A DNA stretch of 64,000 bases, taken from assembly GCF_002240355.1 (NCBI RefSeq), contig NZ_CP016353.1, positions 2,530,501 to 2,594,500 on the forward strand, given 5' to 3'. The notes beneath the pieces were generated by a model. That model made no database searches. It saw nothing but the letters and a program-made list of their open reading frames with translations, and was not told where the DNA came from. Origin of the DNA: Prauserella marina. GTDB lineage: Bacteria; Actinomycetota; Actinomycetes; Mycobacteriales; Pseudonocardiaceae. Position numbers and translations under genes: made by a program. Positions 8,286 through 16,917 of the stretch are shown piece by piece. Numbering within the stretch: position 1 is the first letter of the stretch; the number at the start of each line of letters is the position of its first letter.

Positions 8286-8947
8286 CCGGTGAGTTCGCCG
8301 GACTTGGGGAGCGTTCGTCGCCAGGCAGCTCGGGCTCGCGCATCAACTTCCCGTGGGCGGTGCCGCCCCCCGGACTCACCGACCCGGTGGCCGAGACCAG
8401 GCGGAGGAACGCGGCGCGCGGGAGACGGTCGTTTCACGCCACAATGGACGGTGGGGGAGTTGAAAAAGGTTCCGCGCTCGACCAGCCTGGGGGTCACCGG
8501 GAGCACGGAACCACAATGGACGATACACGCCGGGCCCGGTTTGTCGAGCCGTCGTTACCAAGTTGCCCCTGAATGATGACATCAAGGTATATCTGATGCT
8601 CTCGGTAGTCATCGCGCGACGAGCTGTCGGTCAGTAACCACCCCATGGACTGGCAGAGATTTGACGCCCGTCTTACGTGCGGGTGTGATCGGTGCGCGAC
8701 TTCCGGTGTCCACAATGGAGGAATTTGCCGGTTAGGGCGGATGGGTCGGATCAGCCTGGGAACGTCGATGCGGTCCCGTGGGTCGCCTGGCGTCGCGCGG
8801 GGGCTGTTGGGGTCGGTCGCGCCCGTGAGGTCGACGTGTCGGCCGTCACGTGCGCTGACCTGCGAAAACGAGAAGTGGCACCTGCCTGTGAGGGGTGTGG
8901 AGGTGGAGGGTAAGCTGTGTTTCATCAACTTCGCGAGAGGTTGAGGC
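8286..8947. other. Intergenic region with no convincing gene
   Basis: Open frames here lack ribosome-binding sites and family resemblance. The decamer CCACAATGGA occurs three times (near 8440, 8512 and 8710) without regular spacing. The last part must contain the tRNA-Pro promoter. I see nothing else supportable. Confidence 0.5.
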
Positions 8948-9057
<110 letters not shown>

Positions 9058-9090
9058 GAGTCATTTCATGGGTCGGTTCCTTCTCCCCCA

Positions 9091-9108
9091 TGTCACATTC
9101 ATGTCACA
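9091..9108. promoter_or_regulatory. Putative arm-type integrase site, left end
   Basis: The 18-mer TGTCACATTCATGTCACA is itself a direct repeat of TGTCACA. It recurs with one mismatch at 21354-21371, just inside the other end. Paired copies flanking the core in the circular form are what arm-binding sites of a tyrosine integrase look like. Confidence 0.5.
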
Positions 9109-9127
9109 CGGGCGCTACCAAGATCAC

Positions 9128-10336
9128 CTATGCCGCTCTGAGGTCGCGTAGCGCGCTTGCTCGCCGTAGGTCGAGTACGTCGGCGACCTCGTCGAGGCGG
9201 TCGGGGAAGAGGTGGCCGTAGACGTTGAGGGTCATGGCGGCGTCGGTGTGGCCGAGCATCTGCTGGACGACCTTGACGTCGGCTCCGGCGGATATGGCGA
9301 GCGAGGCGGCGGTGTGCCTGAGCTTGTGCGGGGTAAGTCCGTCGATCTTGATTCCGGCTGCGTCGACGGCGGGGCCGAACTCGCGGGTGCGCCAGTTGTG
9401 ACTACGCAGTGACAGGCCACGTGTGGTGGTGAACAGCAGCTCGTCGGGTTCCCTGTCGTGGACGAGGGGGCGCAGCAGCGGGACCAGGGAGGCAGGGAAC
9501 GACACGGTGCGCCGCTTACCGGTCTTGGGTAGTCCCTCGTGTTGCACGCCGTTGACCTCGTAAAAGGTCGTGGCGACCCGGATACGGCGCTTGTCGAGAT
9601 CGACCCTGCCGACCCGCAGTGCCGCCGCCTCACCCCAGCGGACCCCCGTATAGGCAAGCACAAGGATGAGCGCCTTGTTGATGGCTGCGCACGCGGTGGG
9701 GCGGTCGTACTTCGTGCGCAGTTCGGCCGCCGCGTCGGCAAGCTGTTCGACCTGGGTATACGACAGGTAGACGTGTTCGGCCTCAGCTTGCACCGGTAGC
9801 GTCACGCCACGAGCCGGGTTGACGGGAATGCGCGACGGAGTGCACCACTCCAGCACCATCGCGAGCACCCGGTATGCGTGCCGAGCCTGAGACGCTCCGA
9901 GCTGGCTTCCGTTGTCCTCCTTCGACTTGAGCAGCTTGGCGACCCACACGTCGATTTCCTCGCGCATGACGCCGTTGAGGGGCAGTTCGCCCCAGCGGGG
10001 GTTGACGTGGTTGTCCAGTAGGCCCCGGTACTTCCACCAGGTCGACTGTTTCAGGTCATGCCGGGTGTCCAACCACTTCTCGGCCATCTCCGCGAACGAC
10101 ACTTTCGCGCGAGCCGGGTCGACATAGGTACCCGCTACGAGCGACGCTTCCAACTCGGTACGTCGGTCCTCGGCCTTTGTCTTGTTCGCTACGGCCTCGG
10201 ACTTGAGGTTGCCGCTCCGGTCGTAGTAGCGCACGAGCCACCGAGCGGGAGGCTTGCGCCCGTTGGACTTCGCCTTCCTCGCGGCCTCCTTGTAGGCCCG
10301 CGTTTGCGTTCGGTCGTAGATCCATACTCGCGCCAT
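9128..10336 (-). CDS. int: Tyrosine recombinase / site-specific integrase
   Basis: 402 aa, ATG start. An arm-binding N-terminal region (1-70) and an SAM-like core-binding domain (about 75-180) precede the catalytic domain. Catalytic residues are visible: Arg233 in TGVRWGE, His337 and Arg340 in HKLRHTAAS, His363 in LGHTD and the nucleophile Tyr373 in NVYGHL. It would recombine the tRNA-Pro att site. The gene reads toward attL and starts immediately after the excisionase stop, so the two are co-transcribed. A near-identical C-terminal fragment lies outside the element at 21612-22040. Confidence 0.95.
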   Translation of the reverse strand: MARVWIYDRTQTRAYKEAARKAKSNGRKPPARWLVRYYDRSGNLKSEAVANKTKAEDRRTELEASLVAGTYVDPARAKVSFAEMAEKWLDTRHDLKQSTWWKYRGLLDNHVNPRWGELPLNGVMREEIDVWVAKLLKSKEDNGSQLGASQARHAYRVLAMVLEWCTPSRIPVNPARGVTLPVQAEAEHVYLSYTQVEQLADAAAELRTKYDRPTACAAINKALILVLAYTGVRWGEAAALRVGRVDLDKRRIRVATTFYEVNGVQHEGLPKTGKRRTVSFPASLVPLLRPLVHDREPDELLFTTTRGLSLRSHNWRTREFGPAVDAAGIKIDGLTPHKLRHTAASLAISAGADVKVVQQMLGHTDAAMTLNVYGHLFPDRLDEVADVLDLRRASALRDLRAA

Positions 10337-10510
10337 TCAGAGGGTTCCTTGCTGTTCGATCCAGGTGTCGACGTCGTCGGCGCGGTAGCGGACGTGTTTG
10401 CCGACGCGTTTTCCTGGTGGGCCGTAGCCTTTGGTGCGCCACTGGTAGAGCGTGTTCTTCGGGACGCTGAGGTAGTCGGCGAGTTCGTCGACGGTGAGTA
10501 GCTTGTTCAT
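10337..10510 (-). CDS. xis: Excisionase, MerR-type helix-turn-helix
   Basis: 57 aa. It reads MNKLLTVDELADYLSV then KNTLYQWRTKGYGPPGKRVG and ends WIEQQGTL, a typical AlpA/MerR-like excisionase of actinomycete elements. The ATG overlaps the rep stop as ATGA (10507-10510) and the TGA abuts the integrase ATG, giving a tight rep-xis-int operon. It biases the integrase toward excision. Confidence 0.9.
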   Translation of the reverse strand: MNKLLTVDELADYLSVPKNTLYQWRTKGYGPPGKRVGKHVRYRADDVDTWIEQQGTL

Positions 10511-11865
10511 GGTTGTTGTTCCTTTGCGTATTCGTTGGCGTATTTGGCTTTGCGGTCGTCTTGGATGCGTGTGGCGATGCCTGCGGCGAGTTCGCGTTCG
10601 GCGTCGTCGCGGTATCCGGCGCCGTGGAAGGTCCAGTCGTTGACCACTGCGATGGTGTCGGCCTGGTCGGCCAGGCCGAGGCGCTGGAGTGTTTCGGTCA
10701 GCCGGAAGACTTTGCGGTCGCCCCGGATGGTTTTGAAGGTGGTGGAGTAGCGGGTGGATTTGGTGAGGAAGTGGCCTCGGAAGGCGAGCATGTGTGCCCA
10801 GCGCCGCAGGTTCAGCTCCTCATACATGGGCAGGTCGCCGAGGTCCCAGGCCGTTTGGATGATCCGCCGGTGATGCTCGGAGACTCGGAGGAAGTCGATG
10901 TCGAGTTGCGATCGGATGGGACGGTCGGCGGCCTCGGTCTTACCGGTGCCTTTGGTGGCGTACTTGGCGATATAGGCCGCCAGGCGGGCCTCGCTGATCT
11001 GCCCGTCGCGGGTTTCGAACTCGGTTGAGCCACTGGGCTGGATCGGTCGGACGTCGACCTGTGTGCCCCAGGTGAGGGTGTCGGTGGTGCCGTCCGGGCG
11101 GGCCGCGTTCAGCACGACTGCTCCGGCGGCGGCGTGGATGGCGTCGTCAAGTAGGTCGGGGTGCGCCCAAGGTGGGGCGGGTGTGGTGGCGCCGTCGGGG
11201 CCGTCGAGGCGGATGATGGCGTGGAAGTGGATGAGGCCCCGGCGTTGGTATTCGGCGACTTTGCCGTAGGACAGGCGGGCTTCGGTGGGGAAGTCGCGGA
11301 CGCGGATTCCTGCCCGTTTGGCGATTTCTCGGCGTAGGCGCATGGTGAAGCGCTGCCAGAGCACTCCGGCGTGGGCTTGCCACAGCACCGCCCCCACATA
11401 GTCGTAGCCCTCGGGGTCGAGGGGTGTGCCGATGCGGGTGTCGGCGTCGTGATGGTGTTCGCCGCAGCCGCAGGGGATGCGCTTGCCCCGTGCGCTGGTC
11501 CGGGCGTGATGCACCGGGCCGAACGAGGGTGCGGTGAGGGTGACGAACGCCCGGGGGCGGTCGGTGACAGCCGTGGGAACACCTTTGGTGCCGCCGACAA
11601 GTCCCGCGCGGACGAGGTGGAAGGCGTCGGCGGCGTAGCGGTCGCTACAGGCGGGGCAGACGGCGGAGCGGCGGTTGCCGCAGGGCGCGAAGATGTCCCC
11701 ACCATGGTGATGCAGCACGGTTCCGGTGCGGGTGTCTTGGAGTTGATGCGCTCCGGTGAGGCGGATGGGTTTGGCGCAGCCGTTGACGGCGCGGACTTTG
11801 GCCCGCCAGTCGGCATAGTCCGAAGCGCGGACGCGGTGGGTGAGGCGTTGTTCCAGCGTTTCCAT
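10507..11865 (-). CDS. repSA: RepSA-like rolling-circle replication initiator
   Basis: 452 aa. The ATG at 11865 (METLEQRL) follows AGAAAGGG and matches where RepSA homologues begin; an in-frame ATG at 11928 is an alternative. A Cys-rich region (CGNRRSAVCPACSDRY) is followed by FVTLTAPSFG (motif I) and the HUH motif in LIHFHAIIRLDG (motif II). The protein nicks the origin for replication of the excised circle before transfer, as in pSAM2. The origin itself was not located. Confidence 0.85.
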   Translation of the reverse strand: METLEQRLTHRVRASDYADWRAKVRAVNGCAKPIRLTGAHQLQDTRTGTVLHHHGGDIFAPCGNRRSAVCPACSDRYAADAFHLVRAGLVGGTKGVPTAVTDRPRAFVTLTAPSFGPVHHARTSARGKRIPCGCGEHHHDADTRIGTPLDPEGYDYVGAVLWQAHAGVLWQRFTMRLRREIAKRAGIRVRDFPTEARLSYGKVAEYQRRGLIHFHAIIRLDGPDGATTPAPPWAHPDLLDDAIHAAAGAVVLNAARPDGTTDTLTWGTQVDVRPIQPSGSTEFETRDGQISEARLAAYIAKYATKGTGKTEAADRPIRSQLDIDFLRVSEHHRRIIQTAWDLGDLPMYEELNLRRWAHMLAFRGHFLTKSTRYSTTFKTIRGDRKVFRLTETLQRLGLADQADTIAVVNDWTFHGAGYRDDAERELAAGIATRIQDDRKAKYANEYAKEQQP

Positions 11866-11959
11866 GAACAGGCCCTTTCTGGTGGTGCACACAGCCGAAG
11901 GGCGGGGCACGACCGGGTTGTTGGTCATGCCCCGCCCTCGCGTGCGGAGTGTTCGGTGG

Positions 11960-12667
11960 TTAGGCGCTGATGGGGTGCCCGTTGCGGGGTGTCAGGTCGG
12001 TGGCGAGTTGCTGGGCCATCGACGCGGGCAGGCGCAACGCTCGCTGGATCTCGGCGGCGCTCAGCGTCCGGCCGGTGTCGTGTGCGTCGGCGTGTAGGGC
12101 GTCCAGGCGTGCCATTAGCGATGGCGGCAGTTTCGCCCGAACTCCGCTTGTCGGCGGCATGGGAATCGTTGGCTCTGGCTCGGGCTGTGCTGGTCGTGTC
12201 GGCTCTGTTTGTGGTTCGGTGTCGGTCTTGGTCGGCTCTGTCGCCGTGGTGGTCTCGGTGTCGGTGTTGGGGGCTGGTTTGCGGAGGAGGAGTTTGACGA
12301 CGACGAGGAAGCCGAGGGCGGGCATGGCGGCGACGAGCCAGCCGAAGATGCTGGGTTCGGCGAGTTCGACTTGTGCGGCCATTTGCACGACGAATGCGCC
12401 GACGAACACGACTACGGGGAAGGTGAGGAGGGTGGTTTTCCCGGCGTGGTGGTCGCGGCGGATTTCGAACCCGGCCACGACGGCCATGCCCTCGATCACG
12501 ATGGCGGTGGCCCAGGCCAGCCAGCCGGTTTGTCCGTGGTGTTCGGCCCAGTCGTGGGTGTGGGTGAAGCCGACCGCCCCGCCGATGCCGCCGAGGATGA
12601 TGGCGACGAGGACGCGGACGGTGTCCACCACGCGGTCGGCTATCCGAGGTTTGTCCATGGTGGACAT
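11960..12667 (-). CDS. DUF2637 / Spd-type plasmid spread membrane protein
   Basis: 235 aa, ATG start with GGAAGG upstream. Four hydrophobic segments lie within residues 15-130 (VLVAIILGGIGGAVGF; WLAWATAIVIEGMAVVAGF; FPVVVFVGAFVVQMAA; FGWLVAAMPALGFLVVVKLLL). A Thr/Pro/Glu-rich linker follows, then a C-terminal HTH-like tail (TLSAAEIQRALRLPASMAQQ). This is the usual DUF2637 form in AICEs, linked to intramycelial spread after transfer. It lies upstream of rep in the same direction. Confidence 0.8.
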   Translation of the reverse strand: MSTMDKPRIADRVVDTVRVLVAIILGGIGGAVGFTHTHDWAEHHGQTGWLAWATAIVIEGMAVVAGFEIRRDHHAGKTTLLTFPVVVFVGAFVVQMAAQVELAEPSIFGWLVAAMPALGFLVVVKLLLRKPAPNTDTETTTATEPTKTDTEPQTEPTRPAQPEPEPTIPMPPTSGVRAKLPPSLMARLDALHADAHDTGRTLSAAEIQRALRLPASMAQQLATDLTPRNGHPISA

Positions 12668-12695
12668 GGCGTCTGCCTTCCTTGCTGTCGTGAGG

Positions 12696-13103
12696 TCAGG
12701 GGTAGGTGTGCAGGGCGGACCAGCGGTGCAGCAGTGCCCGCCCGGTTTTGGTCAGTCGTAGTGGTGAGACGGGTTTGCGGATCGCTCCGTGCAGGGCGGT
12801 GATGGTGTCTCTGGCGGGGCAGGGTTGGGCATACCGGCCCTGGATGAGTTCGTGGACGACATCCTCATCCAGGGCGGTACGGACGTGTCCGTCTCCGTCG
12901 ATCACCACGACGCGGTCACTGTCGTCGAGGAGCCCGAACCGGCCCGCCTGTATTTCGGCGAGCACGTCCTGGGCCACCGTCGGCGACGCGGACACTGTGC
13001 GGGAGCGGCGCCCCTTGGCGGGTGGTGTGTCGCGGGTCGAGGCCGGGGTGGTGGTCGTGGTGGTGGTGAACAGGTCGAGTTGGTTGCGGTCGTGGTGGCG
13101 CAT
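12696..13103 (-). CDS. AICE-borne hypothetical protein
   Basis: 135 aa from the ATG at 13103. The TGA of the preceding gene overlaps this start by one base (TGATG), which supports coupling. The N-terminus is Thr-rich (LDLFTTTTTTTP). The C-terminal half (DVVHELIQGRY ... LTKTGRALLHRW) looks like a small winged-helix. No named family. The longer frame reaching 13304 overlaps the upstream gene and is not the likely start. Confidence 0.6.
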   Translation of the reverse strand: MRHHDRNQLDLFTTTTTTTPASTRDTPPAKGRRSRTVSASPTVAQDVLAEIQAGRFGLLDDSDRVVVIDGDGHVRTALDEDVVHELIQGRYAQPCPARDTITALHGAIRKPVSPLRLTKTGRALLHRWSALHTYP

Positions 13104-13330
13104 CAGACGCGTTCCCGTCGTAGGTCGGTGATTTGGTGGGTGTATCCGGTGGCGTGTGCTCGCCATTCGCGCCACATGCCTGCGGTGACCGCCGCCCACG
13201 CCAGCACCGTGATCGCAGCTACGGGGGCGAGTATCCAGAGGGTGGTGATGGTGGCGATTTCCACGACCATCGCTAGTATCGCGACCAGGGTCATTTTCGC
13301 CCACATACCCAGAAATTTCAGTGTCCTCAT
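13103..13330 (-). CDS. Small membrane protein of the AICE transfer region
   Basis: 75 aa, ATG start with GGAGAAGGG about 8 bases upstream. Two hydrophobic helices (MTLVAILAMVVEIATITTLWIL and PVAAITVLAWAAVTAG) are followed by a charged tail. It resembles the small Spd membrane proteins that cluster with TraSA in these elements, by position and shape only. Confidence 0.6.
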   Translation of the reverse strand: MRTLKFLGMWAKMTLVAILAMVVEIATITTLWILAPVAAITVLAWAAVTAGMWREWRAHATGYTHQITDLRRERV

Positions 13331-13363
13331 TGCACTATCCCTTCTCCAGGGTCGTGGTTGTTG

Positions 13364-13753
13364 TCACCAGCCGTGTGCGGGTAGGTGGCGGGGGCAGAAC
13401 ACGGTGCGTTCGCTGGTGGCGAGCCAGCCGGGGAAGTTGCGGGTGTAGTCGGCGATGTGGTCCCAGTCGCGGAAGGCCCGGTACTGGTCGTCGGGGTAGT
13501 CGCCGCATTCGCCGCACCGGGCGAGAAACACCGGGTCGCAAGGCCAGATCACGAATTCCGCCGCAGGTTTGCGGTTCAGGTATTGCGACCATGCCTGATC
13601 AACGCGGATTTCTCGCTGGGCCTCGTCGCGGGTGCGGTGCACTGTGCCCGACAGCTCCGACATCACATCGTCGTCGTCGCCCAGGTCCAGCACCCACAAC
13701 ACCCGGTAGTGCGTCACGTCCACCAGTGACGGCCAGTTCACGTCCCCATACAT
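13364..13753 (-). CDS. AICE-borne hypothetical protein with Cys pairs
   Basis: 129 aa. The ATG overlaps the TraSA stop by one base (TGATG at 13753). WPCDPVFLARCGECGDY and a late VFCPRHL suggest a small metal-binding site. I recognise no family. Translational coupling to TraSA suggests a role in transfer or its control. Confidence 0.55.
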   Translation of the reverse strand: MYGDVNWPSLVDVTHYRVLWVLDLGDDDDVMSELSGTVHRTRDEAQREIRVDQAWSQYLNRKPAAEFVIWPCDPVFLARCGECGDYPDDQYRAFRDWDHIADYTRNFPGWLATSERTVFCPRHLPAHGW

Positions 13754-15129
13754 CAGGCCACCGCCTGAAGGTGCGCACCCTCACCGGCGGGCCTGGTGTG
13801 GACGAAGGTGACCAGTTCCTCGATTTCGGTGTCGGTGACGTAGGAGGCACGGACCCGCACTGGAACACGGGTGCGTTGCTGGACGACGTAACCAATCCCG
13901 GCTGTTTCGGCGATGTTGGGGATTTCGTCGGCGATAGCTCCGCGCAGGCGGGCGTTTTCCCCGAGTGTCATGTCCACATGCGACTGGGCGGTGACCCGCA
14001 GGCAGATCCGCACCGTGAACAAGTCCCTGATCGGCACCGTGTCCTTGGTGGGCTCCTGCACCAGCGCCATCATCGAATGCCCCGTGGCCCGCCCTTGCGA
14101 GCCGATGACCGCGAGGTTACGGGCCAGTTCGCGCCGAGACTGGGTGTCGGAGTTGTAGGCCAACAGGGCCCCGATCTCGTCCACGATCAACAGGTTCAGC
14201 GGTGTCCCGGGCGAGATCGTGATCTTGCGGTCGCCCCGTCCGGCGAGTTCGTGTTGCACCCGTTTGAGGTCGTCCACGAACTCGCCGACCAGATCCGCAC
14301 AGTCGGTCTCGCTGGTGGCGTAGCGGTAGGCGATGCCCGCGAGCGTGCCGAACTCCATCTGCTTCGGATCGCACAACCACAACCGCACCAGCCCGTCACG
14401 GATCATCGGCGCCAGCGCCCGCAGGATCGACATGGGGATGGAGTTCTTCCCCGCACCGGTGGCGCCCGCGATGAACGTGTGCTGCCCCAGCACAGCCAGC
14501 CGCCAATCCTGACCGAACTCGGTTTCACCGACGTAAATGTCGGTGGGGTCGACCGCTTCCGACTCCTGCGGCATCTCCGGCGCCGGAATCGTCTCGGTGA
14601 ACGGTTCCTTCCGCTCGATCACCAACCCCACGACACCAGGCTTGACCCGCTCCACCGCCACCCGCTGCACCCGCAGTGCGTCCGCCAACTCCTCAAGCTT
14701 CGCCTCGAAGTGGCGGGCGTGCATGCCCTTCGGGATCCGCAACCACAACGTGTCCACCGTCGGCGAGAACGACCGGGTGCGGATGATCCGCGGGAAATGC
14801 TCCTCATCAGTCTTGCGGTGCACCGTGCACAAATCACAAGCCCGCAAGGCGGCATTGAACCGAGGCCCCAGATAGGCACCCCACCGACGCCTCCACGCCC
14901 GCAACCGAGGAGCGGCGTAGTGGTCGAACGTGGCCGGATGCGCCCGATACCAACCACACAACGCCACCACCGTGCCCCCGGCGATGCCACCCGTGGTGGC
15001 CCAACCCAATTCCAGCCCTGCCGTGGCGGCGGTCGCGGGGGCCACCATCGTGCCGACCGGGTGCCGAGCGGTCCACACCAGCGCCTTCACCTCACGGCCC
15101 GTGCGTCGTTTCGCATCCGGTGTGCTCAT
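13753..15129 (-). CDS. traSA: FtsK/SpoIIIE-like DNA translocase (TraSA type)
   Basis: 458 aa from the ATG at 15129, preceded by AAGGGAG; the upstream GTG at 15156 has no good site. A short hydrophobic N-terminal region is followed by an FtsK-type ATPase. The Walker A is GATGAGKNS (about residue 240) with Asn in place of the usual Ser/Thr after Lys, followed by Ser. The Walker B is LLIVDEIGAL, and GSQGRATGHSMMALVQEP is the FtsK sensor region. It pumps double-stranded DNA between mycelia during conjugation. Confidence 0.85.
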   Translation of the reverse strand: MSTPDAKRRTGREVKALVWTARHPVGTMVAPATAATAGLELGWATTGGIAGGTVVALCGWYRAHPATFDHYAAPRLRAWRRRWGAYLGPRFNAALRACDLCTVHRKTDEEHFPRIIRTRSFSPTVDTLWLRIPKGMHARHFEAKLEELADALRVQRVAVERVKPGVVGLVIERKEPFTETIPAPEMPQESEAVDPTDIYVGETEFGQDWRLAVLGQHTFIAGATGAGKNSIPMSILRALAPMIRDGLVRLWLCDPKQMEFGTLAGIAYRYATSETDCADLVGEFVDDLKRVQHELAGRGDRKITISPGTPLNLLIVDEIGALLAYNSDTQSRRELARNLAVIGSQGRATGHSMMALVQEPTKDTVPIRDLFTVRICLRVTAQSHVDMTLGENARLRGAIADEIPNIAETAGIGYVVQQRTRVPVRVRASYVTDTEIEELVTFVHTRPAGEGAHLQAVA

Positions 15130-15156
15130 CACAGAAACTCCCTTCTCCTCACACAC

Positions 15157-15208
15157 AAAACCGGCCCCGCCACCCCTGCGAACTTCACAAGGGGTTTGCG
15201 GGGCCGGT
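15157..15208 (-). terminator. Terminator between the small genes and TraSA
   Basis: On the minus strand ACCGGCCCCGC pairs with GCGGGGCCGGT (15198-15208 with 15160-15170). A second internal stem AGGGG/CCCCT lies inside it, and a run of four T follows (complement of 15157-15160). It would stop transcripts from the 15246-15707 pair before TraSA. Confidence 0.75.
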
Positions 15209-15245
15209 CTCGCGCCGTGTCGTGTCTTTATTGGTTATGTGGGGG

Positions 15246-15428
15246 TTAGTCCTTGATGGCGGCACTAGCGTCCTGCAACTCCGCGATCAAATGACCCACC
15301 GCGCGCGCCGCCTTATCGTGATGCGCCTTGAAACCCTCCCGACGCACCGGAATACCGTGCATCGCCTGCTTCAACTGCCGCATCGCCGCATCCAGATCCC
15401 CCAACACCCGATCAACCTGATGTGCCAT
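15246..15428 (-). CDS. Small helical hypothetical protein
   Basis: 60 aa, ATG start, beginning 3 bp after the previous stop. The sequence is helical throughout (VLGDLDAAMRQLKQAMHGI ... AVGHLIAELQDASAAIKD). With the next gene it forms a two-gene unit ending at a terminator hairpin. No family recognised. The pairing of two tiny helical proteins could suggest a complex or a toxin-antitoxin-like unit, but nothing in the sequence proves it. Confidence 0.5.
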   Translation of the reverse strand: MAHQVDRVLGDLDAAMRQLKQAMHGIPVRREGFKAHHDKAARAVGHLIAELQDASAAIKD

Positions 15429-15431
15429 GAG

Positions 15432-15707
15432 TCAGAACCTCCAATCCCGCGAGATCAACTCGCCCTCATACTTACGAGCCGTGGCCCGCATCCGGTCCAA
15501 CGCGTCGAACGCCTTACGCCGGAACCCGCGCAACTCCTCCGGTGTGGACACCGTGAACCCACCCGGCATCTCCCTGGAATCAAAAGAATTGATGAGCTTG
15601 TCCACCTCATCGAACTGCTCCGCCACCAGATTCAACGCGTTCACGAAATTCGCGTAATTCTGCTGAGCACGACGATTCCTCGCCCCACTCACACCCGGAA
15701 CCTGCAT
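15432..15707 (-). CDS. Small helical hypothetical protein
   Basis: 91 aa, ATG start. The first 15 residues are basic (GARNRRAQQNY). The rest is amphipathic helix (FVNALNLVAEQFDEVDKLINSF; FRRKAFDALDRMRATARKY). It is the first gene of the two-gene unit with 15246-15428. Function unknown. Confidence 0.5.
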   Translation of the reverse strand: MQVPGVSGARNRRAQQNYANFVNALNLVAEQFDEVDKLINSFDSREMPGGFTVSTPEELRGFRRKAFDALDRMRATARKYEGELISRDWRF

Positions 15708-15836
15708 GTGCCCTCACCTGCCTTCCGCATCGATACGTGCCCATTAAGCGCAAATCGACAGCTCACCTATGGTGATGGCGATCTGACATGCAATCTTGCG
15801 CCGCGACCATCCGGTCGGATGTCCTGCTCGCTGTGA

Positions 15837-15998
15837 TCACCAGTCCCGCGCTTCAAGCCGCTCCAGCCTGTTCTGAAGGACATCGAGGCTCATATGGATG
15901 TCGTCTACCGCTTCCCGAGAACGGCCTCGCTGAAGCGCACGATCCAATTCCGCTTCAAACTCCTGAATCCTCGTGCGGACCTGCTCAATCTCCGTCAA
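15837..15998 (-). CDS. Small coiled-coil protein with TTG start
   Basis: 53 aa. GAGGAG lies 5 bases before a TTG, and the frame reads LTEIEQVRTRIQEFEAELD ... MSLDVLQNRLERLEARDW. Heptad-like spacing of leucines and charged residues fits a coiled coil. The strong Shine-Dalgarno site makes the TTG start credible. Function unknown; it lies in the row of tiny minus-strand genes of the element. Confidence 0.5.
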   Translation of the reverse strand: MTEIEQVRTRIQEFEAELDRALQRGRSREAVDDIHMSLDVLQNRLERLEARDW

Positions 15999-16077
15999 GT
16001 CGTCTCCTCAGCTCGCTGTGTTCCCATCAGAACGCCCATCCCGTCCATATGAGCTGTTGAATACCGCCCCCTCCCTG

Positions 16078-16245
16078 TCATGCCCCGTTACGCAACACAT
16101 GCTGCGCGTGCGCCAAGCCCTCACAAAACCCCGCCTGCCACGCCCGATCCGAGGCCGGTTCGTTCAACGCTTCCCACCGGTCCCGCTCCAACCGTGCCGA
16201 CAGCCGCCGCAACAGCCCCGACACCCGCGCCGCACGCCCGCTCAT
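16078..16245 (-). CDS. Small hypothetical AICE protein
   Basis: 55 aa (MSGRAARVSGLLRRLSARLE ... HAQHVLRNGA), ATG start with GGAGG 7 bases upstream. Its start overlaps the stop of the next gene upstream as ATGA. The sequence is basic and helical. No family recognised. Confidence 0.55.
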   Translation of the reverse strand: MSGRAARVSGLLRRLSARLERDRWEALNEPASDRAWQAGFCEGLAHAQHVLRNGA

Positions 16246-16376
16246 CGCCGCGCCTCCGTCCTCGTACTGGTGTGGAGCCAGACCAGCACGACACCAGCCA
16301 CCACCGCCGCGCCCAGCCACCACGACGCCGCGAACAAACAGACCGTCAACACAGCTACCATCAGATACGTCACCAT
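16242..16376 (-). CDS. 44-aa single-pass membrane protein
   Basis: It reads MVTYLMVAVLTVCLFAAS, then WWLGAAVVAGVVLVWL, then a basic tail TSTRTEARR: one or two short membrane helices followed by a positive end. It overlaps the following gene by 4 bp (ATGA), and AGGGAA lies very close to its ATG. It resembles other tiny membrane proteins in AICE spread modules by shape only. Confidence 0.5.
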   Translation of the reverse strand: MVTYLMVAVLTVCLFAASWWLGAAVVAGVVLVWLHTSTRTEARR

Positions 16377-16492
16377 TTCCCTGCCTCCACAATGTCGTTG
16401 TTACGTGTACTCCCATTGACGACCGCACTGCTCACATGTCGCAATTCCCGTCGGCGACACAAAAAACGCTGCCGTGCACGAATGGTCAGCCA

Positions 16493-16663
16493 TCACGCGA
16501 CCGCTTCACGAATACGCTCACACGCCGGACACCATTTCGCGCCCCACGTCAACCACACGCTCTCCCGCTCGCCCCGCTCCGCCGTCGCGCCACACAGGCC
16601 AACAATGCGGCCGTCCCACCAGGAATGAGACCTCGTGCGATGCACCAACTCGTCGTCCGGCAT
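16493..16663 (-). CDS. Small Cys/His protein of the AICE
   Basis: 56 aa from the ATG at 16663 (MPDDELVHRTRSHSWWDG). Cysteines in GLCGA and KWCPACERI together with early histidines suggest a zinc site. The start overlaps a 19-codon reading frame by one base (TGATG). Similar short proteins with WGAKWCPAC-like ends occur in actinomycete elements as far as I recall; function unknown. Confidence 0.5.
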   Translation of the reverse strand: MPDDELVHRTRSHSWWDGRIVGLCGATAERGERESVWLTWGAKWCPACERIREAVA

Positions 16664-16722
16664 CACACACCCCGCTTGACGCCCGCAGGATTGAACGTGC
16701 ACACACCCTCACCTGAAACCAT
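16663..16722 (-). CDS. Possible 19-aa coupled peptide
   Basis: The frame MVSGEGVCTFNPAGVKRGV is preceded by GAGGGAG at 8 bases and its TGA overlaps the next ATG (TGATG). The good ribosome site and coupling are the only support. It could be a translated leader that lets ribosomes reach the 56-aa gene. Confidence 0.35.
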   Translation of the reverse strand: MVSGEGVCTFNPAGVKRGV

Positions 16723-16867
16723 CACACTCACTCCCTCTATCGAAAACTCGTGGTAAAACCCCAAGACCCCCGGAAACAAATGTCGGGAATCAAGGCGCGT
16801 CACCACAAACAGACGCGGTTTTTGGCATGAATCGGCCCACTCTGTAATTGACAAACAACAAAAGGGA

Positions 16868-16917
16868 AGCGCACTGGCCCGACTCGAACCGGGCGGCCTA
16901 CCAACTAGGGCAGCGCT
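16868..16917 (-). ncRNA. tRNA-like element lacking an anticodon arm
   Basis: On the minus strand a 50-nt stretch has a 7-bp acceptor-like stem (AGCGC+TG with CA+GCGCT, with a 2-nt bulge), a D-like arm CCT-AGTTGGT-AGG and a T-like arm GCCCG-GTTCGAGT-CGGGC. No anticodon arm lies between the D and T arms and no CCA follows. It sits between two AICE genes. It may be a decayed tRNA or a structured tRNA mimic. Confidence 0.45.

Noticed and set aside
8440-8720. Three CCACAATGGA decamers
   Set aside because: Spacing is irregular and the same string occurs elsewhere in the window (for example near 61188); no array.
13321-15249. 642-codon plus-strand frame in the AICE
   Set aside because: It is antisense to TraSA, whose Walker motifs are clear.
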